DNA of 57,544 nucleotides, taken from Planococcus salinarum (GTDB taxonomy: Bacteria; Bacillota; Bacilli; Bacillales_A; Planococcaceae). The stretch is from NCBI RefSeq assembly GCF_007004625.1, contig NZ_VIFV01000020.1, forward strand, positions 1 to 57,544. Reading direction: 5' to 3'. This document shows positions 11,574 to 21,824 of this stretch, piece by piece (within the stretch, counting starts at the first letter, position 1; each line of letters begins with the position of its first letter). The notes below the pieces were generated by a model. It was not told the DNA's origin. It made no database searches and worked only from the letters and a program-made list of their open reading frames with translations. The position numbers were made by a program, and so were the translations under genes.

Positions 11574-12331
11574 AACAGATTACGCAGACGGGTACAACTG
11601 TTGAAAACGCGATATCTGCAGCATTAGAAAAACTCCAAGTTACACGCGAAGAAGTGAGCATTACCGTCATTCAGCAAGAGAAAAAAGGGTTTTTCGGATT
11701 TGGCGCCAAGGAGGCCGAAGTGGAAGTGACGGTGAATACACCAGAGCCCGCATCGGCAGAAAGCGGCAAAGAAACCGAAATTCCTGTGCTGACTGAAGAA
11801 CAGATTGAAAGAAGTACTGAAAAAGAGGGACAAGAGGAAGGATTCGGCAAAGAGCCGGAAAATTCCCGTGCCTCGAATGACCAGGCGATTGAAGAAACGA
11901 AGAAATACTTACAGGCCATTGCCAAAGAAATGGGCATCGACGATTTGTCGATCAGCCATAAGGTAAAAGGTAAGCAAGCCAGTTTTTATCTGGAAAGCGA
12001 AAAAGTGGCGATGCTGATCGGAAAAAGAGGGCATACCTTGAATTCGCTTCAGCAATTGGCGCAATTGGTGGCCAATAAACACGCAAAAGGATTCATAATG
12101 GTGGAATTGGACGCGGAAAATTACCGCGAACGCCGCCAGGAGACATTGGAGCAGCTGGCCGATCGGATGGCTGACAAAGCGATCCGCACCGGAAGCCGTG
12201 TCCAATTTGAACCGATGCCATCCTATGAACGCAAAGTAATTCACCAGGCCTTGTCGAGACGCCTTGATATCGACACCTTTTCGGAAGGGAAAGATCCGAA
12301 CCGCTATCTGGTCATCGAACCGCTGCGATAA
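11570..12331 (+). CDS. jag: RNA-binding protein Jag (KhpB/EloR)
   Basis: Single-stranded-nucleic-acid-binding protein linked to cell elongation and division control, almost always coupled to yidC. The 253-residue protein begins with a Jag-N domain (motif KKGFFGFG at about 39-46), has a charged linker, then a KH domain with GKRGHTLNSLQQL, and a C-terminal R3H domain (RERRQE...PSYERKVIHQAL). Translation starts at GTG 11570 inside the yidC stop region after GCAGGAGGGG, so the two are coupled. It ends at a Rho-independent terminator. Confidence 0.93.
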   Translation: MKQITQTGTTVENAISAALEKLQVTREEVSITVIQQEKKGFFGFGAKEAEVEVTVNTPEPASAESGKETEIPVLTEEQIERSTEKEGQEEGFGKEPENSRASNDQAIEETKKYLQAIAKEMGIDDLSISHKVKGKQASFYLESEKVAMLIGKRGHTLNSLQQLAQLVANKHAKGFIMVELDAENYRERRQETLEQLADRMADKAIRTGSRVQFEPMPSYERKVIHQALSRRLDIDTFSEGKDPNRYLVIEPLR

Positions 12332-12337
12332 TAAAAA

Positions 12338-12371
12338 GCAGTCCGCTTGTAAAAAAGCGGGCTGTTTTTTT
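12338..12371 (+). terminator. yidC-jag terminator
   Basis: CAGTCCGCTT pairs with AAGCGGGCTG (one G-T pair), followed by seven T. It starts 7 nt after the jag stop codon. Confidence 0.85.
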
Positions 12372-12619
12372 ATTGGACGGAAAGTGAACTGTGGCCCGAG
12401 AGAGGGAAAAGGGGAAGAAAAAGCGGTTTGGGATGGAGAGAGCGGCAGGAAATGGAGTGAAATAGGACAAAAGCCTGGCATTGAGTAAATATGCATGGAA
12501 ATGAGTAGGGAATGACCGATGAATAACACTGAATAAAATTACGCGTAAGAAGTTCTCTGTCTTTCGGTTCAGAGAGAATTATGCTAATGTAATATGTTAG
12601 AAAGTCATGTACTTTTCTC

Positions 12620-12698
12620 GTTGTCCACATGTGGACAACTTTTTTTAAGAGCAAAGGAAATTGGATGGACGAAAAGAGAAAGTGGCGGGTGTGGATAA
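12620..12698 (+). promoter_or_regulatory. Palindromic DnaA-box pair and single DnaA box before mnmE
   Basis: GTTGTCCACATGTGGACAAC (12620-12639) is a perfect 20-bp palindrome made of two inverted one-mismatch DnaA boxes, and is followed by seven T. A perfect DnaA box TGTGGATAA lies at 12690-12698. The palindrome could also act as a hairpin terminator or attenuator for mnmE. The rest of the 12372-12747 gap shows no gene; an imperfect hairpin TTCTCTG/CAGAGAGAA lies near 12552-12578. Confidence 0.5.
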
Positions 12699-12747
12699 GT
12701 ATTCCGGCCCGGCATTTGATTTTTCTGCACATAGAGGAGGATACATC

Positions 12748-14133
12748 ATGGAGTTCGATACGATTGCTGCGATATCGACACCCAGCGGCGAAGGGGCCAT
12801 CGCCATTGTCCGTTTGAGCGGACCGGAGGCGATTTCGATCGCCGACCGCCTGTTCCGCGCGGCGAGCGGACAAACGTTGGCGACCCAGCCGACGCATACT
12901 ATTCATTACGGCCATCTTCGGGATCCGTGGACAGAGGAAACAGTCGAAGAAGTGATGCTGTCATTCATGAAGGGACCGAAAACCTTCACCCGGGAAGACG
13001 TCATCGAGATTAATTGCCACGGGGGAATCGTTTCGGTCAACCGTGTGCTGCAGTTAGTCCTGCGCGCCGGGGCACGGCTTGCGGAGCCGGGTGAATTCAC
13101 CAAGCGCGCATTCCTCAATGGCCGCATCGATCTGTCTCAGGCGGAAGCGGTGATGGATTTGATTCGCGCCAAGACGGACCGTGCCATGGACGTGGCGCTC
13201 GGGCAGATGGAAGGGCGGCTGTCGAAACTTATCGGCACATTGCGCCAGGCCCTGCTCGAGTCGATTGCCCAGATGGAAGTCAATATCGATTATCCGGAAT
13301 ACGACGACGTCGAAGAAATGACGCGGCCGATGATGCTGGAGAAGGCAAAATGGGTCCAGGCGGAAATCGACAAGCTGCTGCAGACTTCCTCCCAGGGGAA
13401 AATTCTCCGGGAAGGTCTTTCGACCGTCATCGTGGGACGGCCGAACGTCGGGAAATCATCGCTGCTGAACAGCCTGGTACAGGAAAATAAAGCCATCGTA
13501 ACTGAAATTGCGGGCACGACCCGTGATATAATAGAGGAATACGTGAATGTGCGCGGCGTACCGCTCCGGCTGGTCGATACGGCCGGAATCCGGGAAACCG
13601 AGGACATTGTCGAACGCATCGGCGTGGAACGTTCCCGCAAAGTGCTGAAGGAAGCGGATCTGATCCTCTACGTACTGAATTACGCGGAAGAACTGACCGA
13701 AGAAGACGCCTTATTGTTTGAAGCGGTCAGAGGAATGAATTACATCGTCGTCGTCAATAAAACCGATTTGCCCCGCAAAATTGACTTGGAGCAAATGCAG
13801 CAACTGGCAGGCGATCATTTGATGGTGACGACTTCTTTAATAGAAGAAGAAGGAATCGATCAGCTCGAACAGGCCATTGCGGAGCTGTTTTTTGAAGGTG
13901 AAATCGAAGCAGGGGATATGACGTATGTTTCAAATGCACGCCATATCTCATTATTGCACCAGGCGCACCAAACCATTTCGGATGCCATTGCAGCCGCAGA
14001 AATGGACGTGCCGGTCGATATGATCCAAATAGATGTTACACGAACGTGGGAACTACTGGGGGAAATCATCGGCGATACAGCGGATGACGGACTCCTGAAC
14101 CAATTATTCTCACAGTTCTGCCTAGGGAAATAA
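12748..14133 (+). CDS. mnmE: tRNA modification GTPase MnmE
   Basis: With MnmG it forms the complex that installs the carboxymethylaminomethyl group on wobble U34 of certain tRNAs. The 461-residue protein has the N-terminal tetrahydrofolate-binding domain ([20 protein letters not shown]), a helical domain, an inserted G domain ([20 protein letters not shown]) and the conserved C-terminal FCLGK with its Cys. GAGGAGG lies 7 nt before ATG 12748; an upstream in-frame start at 12661 has no such site and would cover a DnaA box. mnmG follows 22 nt later. Confidence 0.97.
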   Translation: MEFDTIAAISTPSGEGAIAIVRLSGPEAISIADRLFRAASGQTLATQPTHTIHYGHLRDPWTEETVEEVMLSFMKGPKTFTREDVIEINCHGGIVSVNRVLQLVLRAGARLAEPGEFTKRAFLNGRIDLSQAEAVMDLIRAKTDRAMDVALGQMEGRLSKLIGTLRQALLESIAQMEVNIDYPEYDDVEEMTRPMMLEKAKWVQAEIDKLLQTSSQGKILREGLSTVIVGRPNVGKSSLLNSLVQENKAIVTEIAGTTRDIIEEYVNVRGVPLRLVDTAGIRETEDIVERIGVERSRKVLKEADLILYVLNYAEELTEEDALLFEAVRGMNYIVVVNKTDLPRKIDLEQMQQLAGDHLMVTTSLIEEEGIDQLEQAIAELFFEGEIEAGDMTYVSNARHISLLHQAHQTISDAIAAAEMDVPVDMIQIDVTRTWELLGEIIGDTADDGLLNQLFSQFCLGK

Positions 14134-14155
14134 AATTCGAAGGGAATGAACGGAC

Positions 14156-16045
14156 ATGCCACAATTTGAAGCAGGCACGTTCGATGTAATCGTTGTAGGA
14201 GCGGGACATGCAGGTGCTGAAGCAGCACTGGCCTCTGCCCGCATGGGAGCCGAGACGCTTACCTTGACGATGAATTTGGATATGATCGCATTTATGCCCT
14301 GCAACCCGTCCATCGGTGGACCGGCGAAAGGGATCGTAGTACGCGAAATTGACGCACTTGGCGGAGCCATGGGGAGCGTTATCGACAAAACACACATTCA
14401 AATGAGAATGTTAAATACAGCAAAAGGGCCGGCTGTGCGCGCACTCCGTGCCCAAGCTGATAAAGTGCTCTACCAGCAGGAAATGAAACGCCTTATGGAA
14501 GATGAAGAAAATCTAACCCTGCATCAGGGAGTCGTTGAAAAACTGATTGTTGAAGACGGGACTGTCAAAGGCTTGGTTACACAGGCTGGCGGCATTTACC
14601 GCGCCAATTCGGTGGTCATCACGACAGGGACCTTCCTGCGCGGTGAAATCATCATCGGTGACCTCCGCTATTCAAGCGGCCCGAACAACCAGCAGCCATC
14701 GATCAAACTGGCTGAGCATCTGGAGGAGCTGGGCTTCGAAACCGTGCGTTTCAAAACCGGCACACCTCCGCGCGTCAACAGCAAAAGCATCGATTACTCA
14801 AAAACCGAAATTCAGCCGGGCGACGATGTGCCGCGCGCTTTCGGTTTTGAAACGACGGAATTCATCATGGACCAACTGCCTTGCTGGCTGACGTATACCA
14901 CTTCTGACACGCACCAGATCATCGATGACAATCTTCATTTGTCGCCGATGTATTCAGGTATGGCAAAAGGGACAGGCCCGCGTTACTGCCCGTCCATCGA
15001 AGACAAAATCGTCCGTTTCGCCGACAAGCCGCGCCACCAGATTTTCCTGGAGCCGGAAGGCCGCAACACAAGCGAAGTTTACGTTCAGGGATTGTCGACA
15101 AGCCTGCCGGAACACGTGCAGCGCAAACTGCTGGAATCGATTCCGGGACTTGAAAAAGCGGATATGATGCGTGCAGGCTACGCCATCGAATACGATGCGA
15201 TCGTACCGACGCAATTATGGCCGACACTCGAATCCAAACAAATTGAAAACCTTTATACAGCGGGCCAGATCAACGGCACGTCCGGCTACGAAGAAGCGGC
15301 AGGCCAGGGATTGATGGCCGGAATCAATGCAGCAGCGAAAGTGCTGGGCAAAGAAGAAGTGATTCTGAGCCGTTCAGAAGCTTATATCGGCGTGCTGATC
15401 GACGACCTCGTCACAAAAGGGACGAGCGAACCTTACCGCCTGCTGACGTCACGTGCGGAATACCGTTTGTTGCTGCGCCATGACAATGCGGATATGCGCC
15501 TGACGGAACTGGGCTACAAGCTGGGCATGATCACCGAAGCACGCTATGACCGTTTTATCGAGAAAAAGCAGCGCATTGAAGTGGAAATCGCCCGTTTGCG
15601 CAAAGTCATGATCAAGCCGACGGAAGAAACCCAGCAGGCCATCCGGGATGCAAGTGGCAGCGAGCTGAAAGACGGCATCCGCGGGGCAGACCTGTTGAAA
15701 CGTCCGGAAATGAATTATGAAATGATCGCCAAATTGACACCATCTGACATTGAACTCAGCGAAGACATCAAAGAGCAAGTGGAGATTCAGGTGAAGTACG
15801 AAGGCTATATCGAAAAATCCCTGCAGCAAGTGGATAAACTCAAAAAGATGGAAAACAAGAAGATTCCGGACCACATCGACTATCATGCGATTTCCGGCAT
15901 TGCGACAGAAGCGAGAGTGAAAATGTCTGAGGTCAGACCTCTCTCTATTGCACAGGCTTCCCGAATTTCAGGCGTAAACCCTGCTGACATTTCGATTCTT
16001 TTGGTGTATATTGAACAAGGAAGAATCGCTAAAGTTTCGGTATGA
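14156..16045 (+). CDS. mnmG: tRNA modification enzyme MnmG (GidA)
   Basis: FAD-dependent partner of MnmE in wobble-uridine modification. The 629-residue protein begins with the dinucleotide-binding motif [14 protein letters not shown], has the family signatures [13 protein letters not shown] and [16 protein letters not shown], and a C-terminal helical domain that contacts MnmE. It is co-transcribed with mnmE. Downstream lie a type B repeat and a terminator. Confidence 0.97.
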   Translation: MPQFEAGTFDVIVVGAGHAGAEAALASARMGAETLTLTMNLDMIAFMPCNPSIGGPAKGIVVREIDALGGAMGSVIDKTHIQMRMLNTAKGPAVRALRAQADKVLYQQEMKRLMEDEENLTLHQGVVEKLIVEDGTVKGLVTQAGGIYRANSVVITTGTFLRGEIIIGDLRYSSGPNNQQPSIKLAEHLEELGFETVRFKTGTPPRVNSKSIDYSKTEIQPGDDVPRAFGFETTEFIMDQLPCWLTYTTSDTHQIIDDNLHLSPMYSGMAKGTGPRYCPSIEDKIVRFADKPRHQIFLEPEGRNTSEVYVQGLSTSLPEHVQRKLLESIPGLEKADMMRAGYAIEYDAIVPTQLWPTLESKQIENLYTAGQINGTSGYEEAAGQGLMAGINAAAKVLGKEEVILSRSEAYIGVLIDDLVTKGTSEPYRLLTSRAEYRLLLRHDNADMRLTELGYKLGMITEARYDRFIEKKQRIEVEIARLRKVMIKPTEETQQAIRDASGSELKDGIRGADLLKRPEMNYEMIAKLTPSDIELSEDIKEQVEIQVKYEGYIEKSLQQVDKLKKMENKKIPDHIDYHAISGIATEARVKMSEVRPLSIAQASRISGVNPADISILLVYIEQGRIAKVSV

Positions 16046-16097
16046 TTTAAAGAATAAATATTAGATACAATTAGTAAGATAAAGAATTATAGTAATC

Positions 16098-16222
16098 GAT
16101 ATTGCGCAAAACAGCTTCGAAGGCATTAGCCGACGCCTGCGAGGATAATGCCTTTGCGACGAGCAGTGCGCAGGAGCATAATCTTTGCCCTGTCCTAAGC
16201 GCCGAAGCGGTTTATGGAACCT
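16098..16222 (+). repeat. Type B dispersed repeat
   Basis: Starts ATTGCGCAAAACAGC, contains the self-complementary arms AAGGCATTA and TAATGCCTT, then TTTGCGACGAGCAGTGCGCAGGAGCATAATC. It is the direct-orientation relative of the copy at 10642 and shares modules with 26010 and 40485-40935. It lies between the mnmG stop and the terminator at 16251. Confidence 0.75.
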
Positions 16223-16250
16223 GATTTATAAAGATTACAAAAGCCGATTA

Positions 16251-16278
16251 AAAGGGCTGGGATACACCAGCCCTTTTT
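16251..16278 (+). terminator. mnmE-mnmG terminator
   Basis: AAAGGGCTGG / CCAGCCCTTT forms a perfect 10-bp stem with a 6-nt loop and a T tail. Confidence 0.88.
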
Positions 16279-16331
16279 ACATATGATACGAGTACGCGAA
16301 AGTTGAACAAAAAGAGGGAGGAAGAAGCAGA

Positions 16332-17045
16332 TTGAATGAACAGCAATTTAAAGACGCCCTCAGCGAAAAAGGAATAGTGTTGGACGACCGGCAGCTTCGC
16401 CAGTTCAGCATTTATTATGAAGAACTGGTCGAGTGGAACGAGAAGATGAATCTGACCGCCATTACGGATCAGCCATCTGTCTATTTAAAGCATTTTTACG
16501 ATTCGATAACTGCGGCTTTTTATCTCGATTTCACAAAGCCAATGAAGATATGCGATGTAGGAGCAGGAGCCGGATTTCCGAGCATTCCGCTAAAAATCTG
16601 TTTCCCGCATCTCCAGGTGACAATTGTGGACTCCTTGAATAAACGGATTCAATTCCTTAACCACTTAAGCGAAAAACTGGAATTGGAAGGGATGGAATTT
16701 GTGCATGCCCGCGCCGAAGACTTCGGTCAATCTGCGCACCGCGCGCAATATGATCTGGTGACGGCCCGTGCTGTGGCAAGGTTGTCGGTATTGGCAGAGT
16801 TATGTGTACCTCTTGTGAAAAACGGGGGAATATTTGCAGCGATGAAAGCATCTTCTGCAAGGGATGAATTGAAAGATGCCAAACAGGCATTGGACAAACT
16901 CGGGGTCAAACTGGAAAGTGTCCATGTGTTCACTTTACCGGTAGAGGAAAGCGAACGTTACCTACAGGTTTTCCGGAAATTCAAGGAAACACCCAAAAAG
17001 TATCCGAGAAAACCGGGTGTACCGAATAAATCTCCGATTTCTTAA
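16332..17045 (+). CDS. rsmG: 16S rRNA 7-methylguanosine methyltransferase RsmG (GidB)
   Basis: SAM-dependent methyltransferase that makes m7G at G527 (E. coli numbering) of 16S rRNA; loss gives low-level streptomycin resistance in several bacteria. The 237-residue protein has the SAM motif [14 protein letters not shown] and the family segment YLKHFYDSI. The start is TTG 16332 after GGGAGGAAG; no in-frame ATG fits. A parS site follows 16 nt after its stop codon. Confidence 0.96.
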   Translation: MNEQQFKDALSEKGIVLDDRQLRQFSIYYEELVEWNEKMNLTAITDQPSVYLKHFYDSITAAFYLDFTKPMKICDVGAGAGFPSIPLKICFPHLQVTIVDSLNKRIQFLNHLSEKLELEGMEFVHARAEDFGQSAHRAQYDLVTARAVARLSVLAELCVPLVKNGGIFAAMKASSARDELKDAKQALDKLGVKLESVHVFTLPVEESERYLQVFRKFKETPKKYPRKPGVPNKSPIS

Positions 17046-17060
17046 ATTAGATAAACGTAA

Positions 17061-17076
17061 TGTTTCACGTGAAACA
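17061..17076. promoter_or_regulatory. parS: parS centromere site (perfect)
   Basis: TGTTTCACGTGAAACA is the perfect 16-bp parS palindrome bound by Spo0J/ParB to nucleate the partition complex and load SMC. It lies in the rsmG-noc gap. Confidence 0.97.
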
Positions 17077-17150
17077 TTAGCCGAAAGCAGGTATTGCAGC
17101 AGGAACAGCGAATTATGTACAAGTGAGCTTTTAAAAGGTGGTGCTTGAGG

Positions 17151-18011
17151 ATGAAAAGTCCTTTTTCACGTTTCTTCGGGGGCGGAGATAAAGAAGAGAC
17201 AGAAGTTGTCGAGAAACCGGTGAGTGAGGCTTCTGAAGAAGTTGTCAAACTGCCGATTGATAAAATAATTGCGAATAAATTCCAGCCAAGAACGATTTTT
17301 GATGAAGGCAAAATCGAAGAATTGGCGCGTACCATTCATATGCACGGCGTTATACAACCAATTGTTGTGCGTGTAGACGAAGATGAAAATTTTGAAATCA
17401 TTGCAGGGGAACGGCGTTTCCGGGCGATGAAGACATTGGGCTGGGAAGAAGTTCCGGCTATCATCCGTCAATTGAGTGATAAAGAAACGGCGTCCATCGC
17501 TTTGATCGAAAACCTCCAACGTGAGGAATTGACGGCAATTGAGGAAGCGAATGCTTACCATAATCTTCTGGAAATCCATGAGATTACACAGGAAGCCCTC
17601 GCCCAGCGTTTGGGCAAAGGCCAATCTACGGTATCCAATAAACTCCGATTGCTGAAACTGCCTGAAGAGCTGAAGCAGGCGTTGATGGACCGGGTTATCA
17701 CGGAACGCCATGCGAGGGTGCTGCTGCAATTGAAGGATCCCGCTGTTCAATTGAAATTCTTTCATGAAACGGTCGAACAGAATTTGAACGTTAAGCAACT
17801 GGAAACAAAGGTGAAAAACCATCTGTCGACTGAACCGAAAAAAGCCAAACCGAAACGCAAAGCGTTCAGCCGGGATGTAAGGATTGCGATGAATACGATC
17901 AAGCAATCGTTGACGATGGTGACAAAAAGTGGAATCGATGTATCTTCCGAAGAAGAAGAACATGACGATTACTATCAAATAACCGTAAAAATTCCGAAGA
18001 AAAAATCATGA
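17151..18011 (+). CDS. noc: Nucleoid occlusion protein Noc
   Basis: ParB-family protein that binds NBS sites over the chromosome, attaches DNA to the membrane and blocks division over the nucleoid. The 286-residue protein begins with the Noc membrane-targeting amphipathic helix (MKSPFSRFF), unlike Spo0J, followed by the CTP-binding ParB/Srx domain ([17 protein letters not shown]) and helix-turn-helix ([19 protein letters not shown]). ATG 17151 is chosen over TTG 17145 because AAGGTGG lies 9 nt before it. A perfect NBS is present at 34647. Confidence 0.93.
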   Translation: MKSPFSRFFGGGDKEETEVVEKPVSEASEEVVKLPIDKIIANKFQPRTIFDEGKIEELARTIHMHGVIQPIVVRVDEDENFEIIAGERRFRAMKTLGWEEVPAIIRQLSDKETASIALIENLQREELTAIEEANAYHNLLEIHEITQEALAQRLGKGQSTVSNKLRLLKLPEELKQALMDRVITERHARVLLQLKDPAVQLKFFHETVEQNLNVKQLETKVKNHLSTEPKKAKPKRKAFSRDVRIAMNTIKQSLTMVTKSGIDVSSEEEEHDDYYQITVKIPKKKS

Positions 18012-18014
18012 AAG

Positions 18015-18044
18015 TTCTTTCCTGTCAGGGGAAGGCTTTTTTTT
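18015..18044 (+). terminator. Possible noc terminator
   Basis: A modest stem CTTTCC / GGGAAG with a 6-nt loop followed by eight T, starting just after the noc stop codon. Confidence 0.6.
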
Positions 18045-18164
18045 AATAGCATTGTAATCATACTGAAGAAATATTTTGATACAATAGAGTGACGGGGAAG
18101 GAAACAAACCGATAATGCAGTATCCCCTGAAAATGAGAAAAGCAGAAAGAAAGTTGGTGCAGGT

Positions 18165-18926
18165 GTGGGTAGAACAATTGCGATCGCCAATCAGAAGGGC
18201 GGCGTAGGAAAAACGACATCTTCAGTGAACTTAAGTGCCTGCCTTGCATATTTGGGCCAGAAAGTTCTTTTAATAGATATTGATCCGCAAGGGAACGCAA
18301 CAAGCGGGGTAGGCGTCAATAAAGGGGACGTCGACCAATGCATTTATGAAGTTCTGATCGACGATGTGGACATCAAGGACACCATTATGGAAACGAAGGT
18401 AGAAAATCTTCACCTTGTACCTGCCACTATTTCATTGGCTGGAGCAGAAATCGAATTGGTTTCCACCATATCCAGGGAAGTTCGCCTGAAAAGCGCACTT
18501 GAAGAAGTTAAGGGGATGTACGATTACATCATCATTGATTGTCCCCCTTCGCTGGGACTGCTGACCATAAACTCTCTGACAGCTTCAGACGCCATCATCA
18601 TTCCGGTGCAGTGCGAATACTACGCATTGGAAGGGTTGAGCCAATTATTGAGCACTATCCGCCTTGTCCAGAAGCATTTAAATCATGATTTGATGATTGA
18701 CGGCGTATTGCTGACGATGCTCGATGCACGGACAAATTTGGGCATCCAAGTTATCGAAGAAGTGAAAAAATATTTTCAGGACAAAGTATACCGGACAATC
18801 ATTCCGCGGAATGTGCGCTTGAGCGAAGCACCGAGCCACGGTGAACCGATCATCATCTATGATGCAAAATCAAAAGGCGCGGAAATGTATTTAGAATTGG
18901 CGAGGGAAGTGATTCGGAATGGCTAA
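18165..18926 (+). CDS. soj: Chromosome partition ATPase Soj (ParA)
   Basis: ParA-type ATPase that acts with Spo0J in origin segregation and controls DnaA activity. The 253-residue protein has the deviant Walker A NQKGGVGKTTSSVNL near the N-terminus, the motif LIDIDPQGNATS, and IIDCPPSLGLLT. The start is GTG 18165. The end overlaps the spo0J start by 8 nt, so the two are translationally coupled. Confidence 0.96.
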   Translation: MGRTIAIANQKGGVGKTTSSVNLSACLAYLGQKVLLIDIDPQGNATSGVGVNKGDVDQCIYEVLIDDVDIKDTIMETKVENLHLVPATISLAGAEIELVSTISREVRLKSALEEVKGMYDYIIIDCPPSLGLLTINSLTASDAIIIPVQCEYYALEGLSQLLSTIRLVQKHLNHDLMIDGVLLTMLDARTNLGIQVIEEVKKYFQDKVYRTIIPRNVRLSEAPSHGEPIIIYDAKSKGAEMYLELAREVIRNG

Positions 18927-19752
18927 AGGATTGGGCAAAGGGATCAACGCCTTATTTCCAGGTGAAAATTTAACGAAAAATGAAACGGTCAGTCAAATCA
19001 ACATTTGCGAGATAAAAGAAAATCCGTACCAACCGCGTAAGATTTTCGACAACGCAGCACTGGATGAATTGTCGGAATCTATCAAAGAGCACGGCATCCT
19101 GCAGCCGGTAGTGGTCCGAAAAGCTGGCAAGCGCTTTGAACTGGTCGTCGGAGAGCGGCGTTTCCGGGCTGCCAAACTTGCGAAATTAGATGACATTCCA
19201 GCGATCATCAAAGAATTGACAGATCAACAAATGATGGAACTTGCTATATTAGAAAATCTTCAACGGGAAGATTTAACACCGATTGAAGAAGCAGAGGCTT
19301 ATCAAAAATTGATGGAAGCGCTGAATCTGACCCAGGAACAATTGGCATTTCGCTTAGGGAAAAGTCGTCCGCACATAGCGAATCATGTCCGGTTGCTGGC
19401 ATTGCCGAAAGACGTCCGCCAAATGATTTCCGACAAGAAACTGTCGATGGGGCATGGCCGGACGCTATTGGGATTGCGCTCAAAGAAAATCATTCCTGAA
19501 ATTGCAGACAAGGTAGTGAAAGACAACCTGAATGTTCGCCAGCTGGAAAATCTGGTGCAGAGGCTGAACGAAGATGTTCCACGTGAAACAATTGAGAAAA
19601 AGAAAGATATCTTTATAGAAGAAAAGCAATCTGAACTTCGTGACCGTTTTGGCACGAATGTCCAAATCAAGAAAAACAAGAACAAGGGAAAAATTGAAAT
19701 CGAGTTTTTCTCGGAAGAAGACCTGGAGCGTATTTTAGAGATTTTGAAGTAA
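18919..19752 (+). CDS. spo0J: Chromosome partition protein Spo0J (ParB)
   Basis: CTPase clamp that loads at parS, slides on DNA and recruits SMC-condensin. The 277-residue protein has the ParA-stimulating N-terminus (MAKGLGKGINALFPG), the CTP-binding motifs GERRFRAAK and ENLQREDL, the helix-turn-helix LAFRLGKSRPHIANHVRLL and a C-terminal dimer domain. Unlike Noc it has no amphipathic membrane helix. One parS site lies inside the gene, as in B. subtilis. Confidence 0.96.
   Translation: MAKGLGKGINALFPGENLTKNETVSQINICEIKENPYQPRKIFDNAALDELSESIKEHGILQPVVVRKAGKRFELVVGERRFRAAKLAKLDDIPAIIKELTDQQMMELAILENLQREDLTPIEEAEAYQKLMEALNLTQEQLAFRLGKSRPHIANHVRLLALPKDVRQMISDKKLSMGHGRTLLGLRSKKIIPEIADKVVKDNLNVRQLENLVQRLNEDVPRETIEKKKDIFIEEKQSELRDRFGTNVQIKKNKNKGKIEIEFFSEEDLERILEILK
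19575..19590. promoter_or_regulatory. parS: parS site inside spo0J
   Basis: TGTTCCACGTGAAACA, one base off the palindrome, within the spo0J coding sequence. This is the same variant and the same place as the well-known parS in B. subtilis spo0J. Confidence 0.93.
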
Positions 19753-19860
19753 CAAGCCGGTGCCTATTCTCCTCAGAAGGGAAATAGGTTCTGTTTATGT
19801 GACTGTGTATTGAATGTTGCAATCGGCCAATCGGTTTAGGCGTGGGAAGGAGCTGGATAA

Positions 19861-20577
19861 ATGGTTCTCTTGGGAACATTGATAAATGCGTTATTAATAA
19901 TTGCGGGAACCCTTATCGGCAGAGCGCTTCGGAATATCCCTGACAGGATGAAAGAAACAGTGATGTATGCCATCGGACTTGCCGTGGTGGTGCTCGGACT
20001 GCAAATGGGATTCGAAAGCCAGAATTTCGTGATTGTCATCATCAGTCTGGTGCTCGGAACGGTCCTCGGTGAATGGGCGGATCTCGATAAAAAACTCAAT
20101 CATTTTGGCCATTGGATCGAAGTTAAATTGGGCGCGAAAGAAAGCAAGGGCAGTATCGCTCAAGGATTCGTCACAGCCACTCTGATATTCGTCATTGGGG
20201 CAATGGGAGTGATCGGCGCTTTGGAAAGCGGTCTCAGCAATGAACACGGAGTTCTGATTTCCAAAGGCATCATTGACGGGTTCACTTCAATTATTTTGGC
20301 TTCCACACTTGGCATCGGAGTGCTATTATCCGCTGCACCGGTTTTTGTTTACCAGGGTTTGATTGCGCTGTTTGCCACGCAAATAAGCCTGATCATTCCT
20401 GAAGCGGCACTCGATATGTTCATCTCGGAAATGTCGGCCACCGGTGGCGTAATGATTGTGGCAATCGGCTTGAACCTGATGGGCATTACAAAGATAAGAG
20501 TGGCGAATTTATTGCCGGGTATATTGGTTGTTGCAATGGCTGTCACGGTGATTTATCAATTCAATTTAATGCCATAA
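19861..20577 (+). CDS. DUF554 integral membrane protein (YdfK-like)
   Basis: Unknown-function membrane protein of the DUF554 family. The 238 residues hold about six to seven hydrophobic segments, starting MVLLGTLINALLIIAGTLIG, with the family signature ATLIFVIGAMGVIGALESGL. GGAAGGAGC is upstream of the ATG. It is followed after 15 nt by mscS, so the two are probably co-transcribed. Transport has been guessed for the family, but nothing here shows a substrate. Confidence 0.85.
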   Translation: MVLLGTLINALLIIAGTLIGRALRNIPDRMKETVMYAIGLAVVVLGLQMGFESQNFVIVIISLVLGTVLGEWADLDKKLNHFGHWIEVKLGAKESKGSIAQGFVTATLIFVIGAMGVIGALESGLSNEHGVLISKGIIDGFTSIILASTLGIGVLLSAAPVFVYQGLIALFATQISLIIPEAALDMFISEMSATGGVMIVAIGLNLMGITKIRVANLLPGILVVAMAVTVIYQFNLMP

Positions 20578-20592
20578 GGAAGTGAAGCAATA

Positions 20593-21483
20593 ATGACCAT
20601 AGAAAGTCTGTATCAGACAGCCTTTGAAATGATGACGGATGAGAAGATGTGGGTAGGGTTAGGCTGGATTTTTTTGAAAGTGATTCTGATTACAGCTGCC
20701 GCCTACATCATAGTAATCGTCACCAGAGTCATAATTCGGAAAACTTTTTCGGTAAAGATCCGGGGCCCTTTGAAGTACAATCAGCGGCGCCAGCAGACTT
20801 TATCGAAATTACTTGAAAACGTCGTTGCGTATGTTGTTTATTTTGTTGCCATCATTGCGGTTTTGTCTGCTTTTACAATCGATATCACCGGGTTGATTGC
20901 CGGTGCCGGAGTACTGGGCCTGGCCATCGGCTTTGGCGCACAGAATCTGGTGCGGGATATCATCACCGGATTCTTCATCATTTTTGAAGACCAATTTTCT
21001 GTCGGCGATTATGTGCGGATAGGATTGGCCGAAGGAACAGTGGAAGAAATCGGGTTGCGGACGACGAAAGTAAAGGCATGGACGGGTGAATTATTCATCT
21101 TTCCGAACGGCACCATAACAGATGTCGTCAATTTTTCAATCCACAATTCGATTGCGGTGGTGGATGTCAATATTTCCTACGAATCGGATATCGCAAAAGT
21201 GGAAAACCTGATCGTTGAATTTCTTGATACTTTGCAGAATCGCTACGAACAAATCATCAAGCCCGCGGAACTCCTCGGCGTCCAGAATTTGACGACGACC
21301 GAAGTGGTCATGCGCATTACGGCTGAAACCCTGCCGATGCAGCATTTTGCCATTGCCAGAAGCATGCGCCGTGATTTGAAGGAATTCCTTGATCAACGCG
21401 GCGTGGAAATTCCGTATCCGCGCATGGTAATGGTGCAGCGTTCGCCGGAGGCTTCGAATTCTACGGCAATTGCCAAGAAGTGA
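20593..21483 (+). CDS. Small-conductance mechanosensitive channel (MscS family)
   Basis: Forms a tension-gated pore that releases solutes on hypo-osmotic shock. The 296-residue protein has three predicted membrane helices; the pore-lining third helix and first beta segment are clear in GLIAGAGVLGLAIGFGAQNL and IFEDQFSVGDYVRI. A cytoplasmic beta domain with FPNGTITDVVNFS follows. The gene lies in the conserved Bacillota spo0J-to-ychF neighbourhood. Confidence 0.93.
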   Translation: MTIESLYQTAFEMMTDEKMWVGLGWIFLKVILITAAAYIIVIVTRVIIRKTFSVKIRGPLKYNQRRQQTLSKLLENVVAYVVYFVAIIAVLSAFTIDITGLIAGAGVLGLAIGFGAQNLVRDIITGFFIIFEDQFSVGDYVRIGLAEGTVEEIGLRTTKVKAWTGELFIFPNGTITDVVNFSIHNSIAVVDVNISYESDIAKVENLIVEFLDTLQNRYEQIIKPAELLGVQNLTTTEVVMRITAETLPMQHFAIARSMRRDLKEFLDQRGVEIPYPRMVMVQRSPEASNSTAIAKK

Positions 21484-21536
21484 AGATTGAGTAGAGCGGA
21501 TTTTTAGGATCGGTTGATAAGGAAGGAGAATGGGCG

Positions 21537-21737
21537 ATGGAAATGAAAGAGTTCGGGTTGAATGATATCGTCGAAATGAAAAAAGGCCATCCCTGCGGCG
21601 CGAATGCGTGGAAAATCATCCGGATGGGTGCAGATATCCGCATCAAATGCGAAGGATGCCAGCACAGTGTCATGATCCCGAGAATTGAATTCAATAAGAA
21701 AATGAAAAAAGTTCTCGTGAAAGCGGAAGCGGAATGA
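21537..21737 (+). CDS. DUF951 small cysteine protein
   Basis: 66-residue protein of the DUF951 family, common just upstream of ychF in Bacillota; function unknown. It shows the conserved motifs LNDIVEMKKGHPCGANAW and IRIKCEGCQHSVMIPR with three Cys that might bind metal. AAGGAGAATGG precedes the start; ATG 21543 is an alternative start two codons on. Confidence 0.9.
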   Translation: MEMKEFGLNDIVEMKKGHPCGANAWKIIRMGADIRIKCEGCQHSVMIPRIEFNKKMKKVLVKAEAE

Positions 21738-21824
21738 TTAATGGACATTTCGGTGTTCTGTTCCTATAATAGAGTGGTTGTATAAAAATAAATTGTTTTT
21801 CAAAAAAGAAAGGTCGTGAATCCT

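Noticed and set aside
12370-12915. Minus-strand ORF of 181 codons around the mnmE start
   Set aside because: It lies opposite a terminator and mnmE, has low-complexity composition and no family resemblance; a shadow frame.
17166-17978. Minus-strand ORF of 270 codons opposite noc
   Set aside because: Noc on the plus strand has clear domains; the reverse frame is open only by codon bias.
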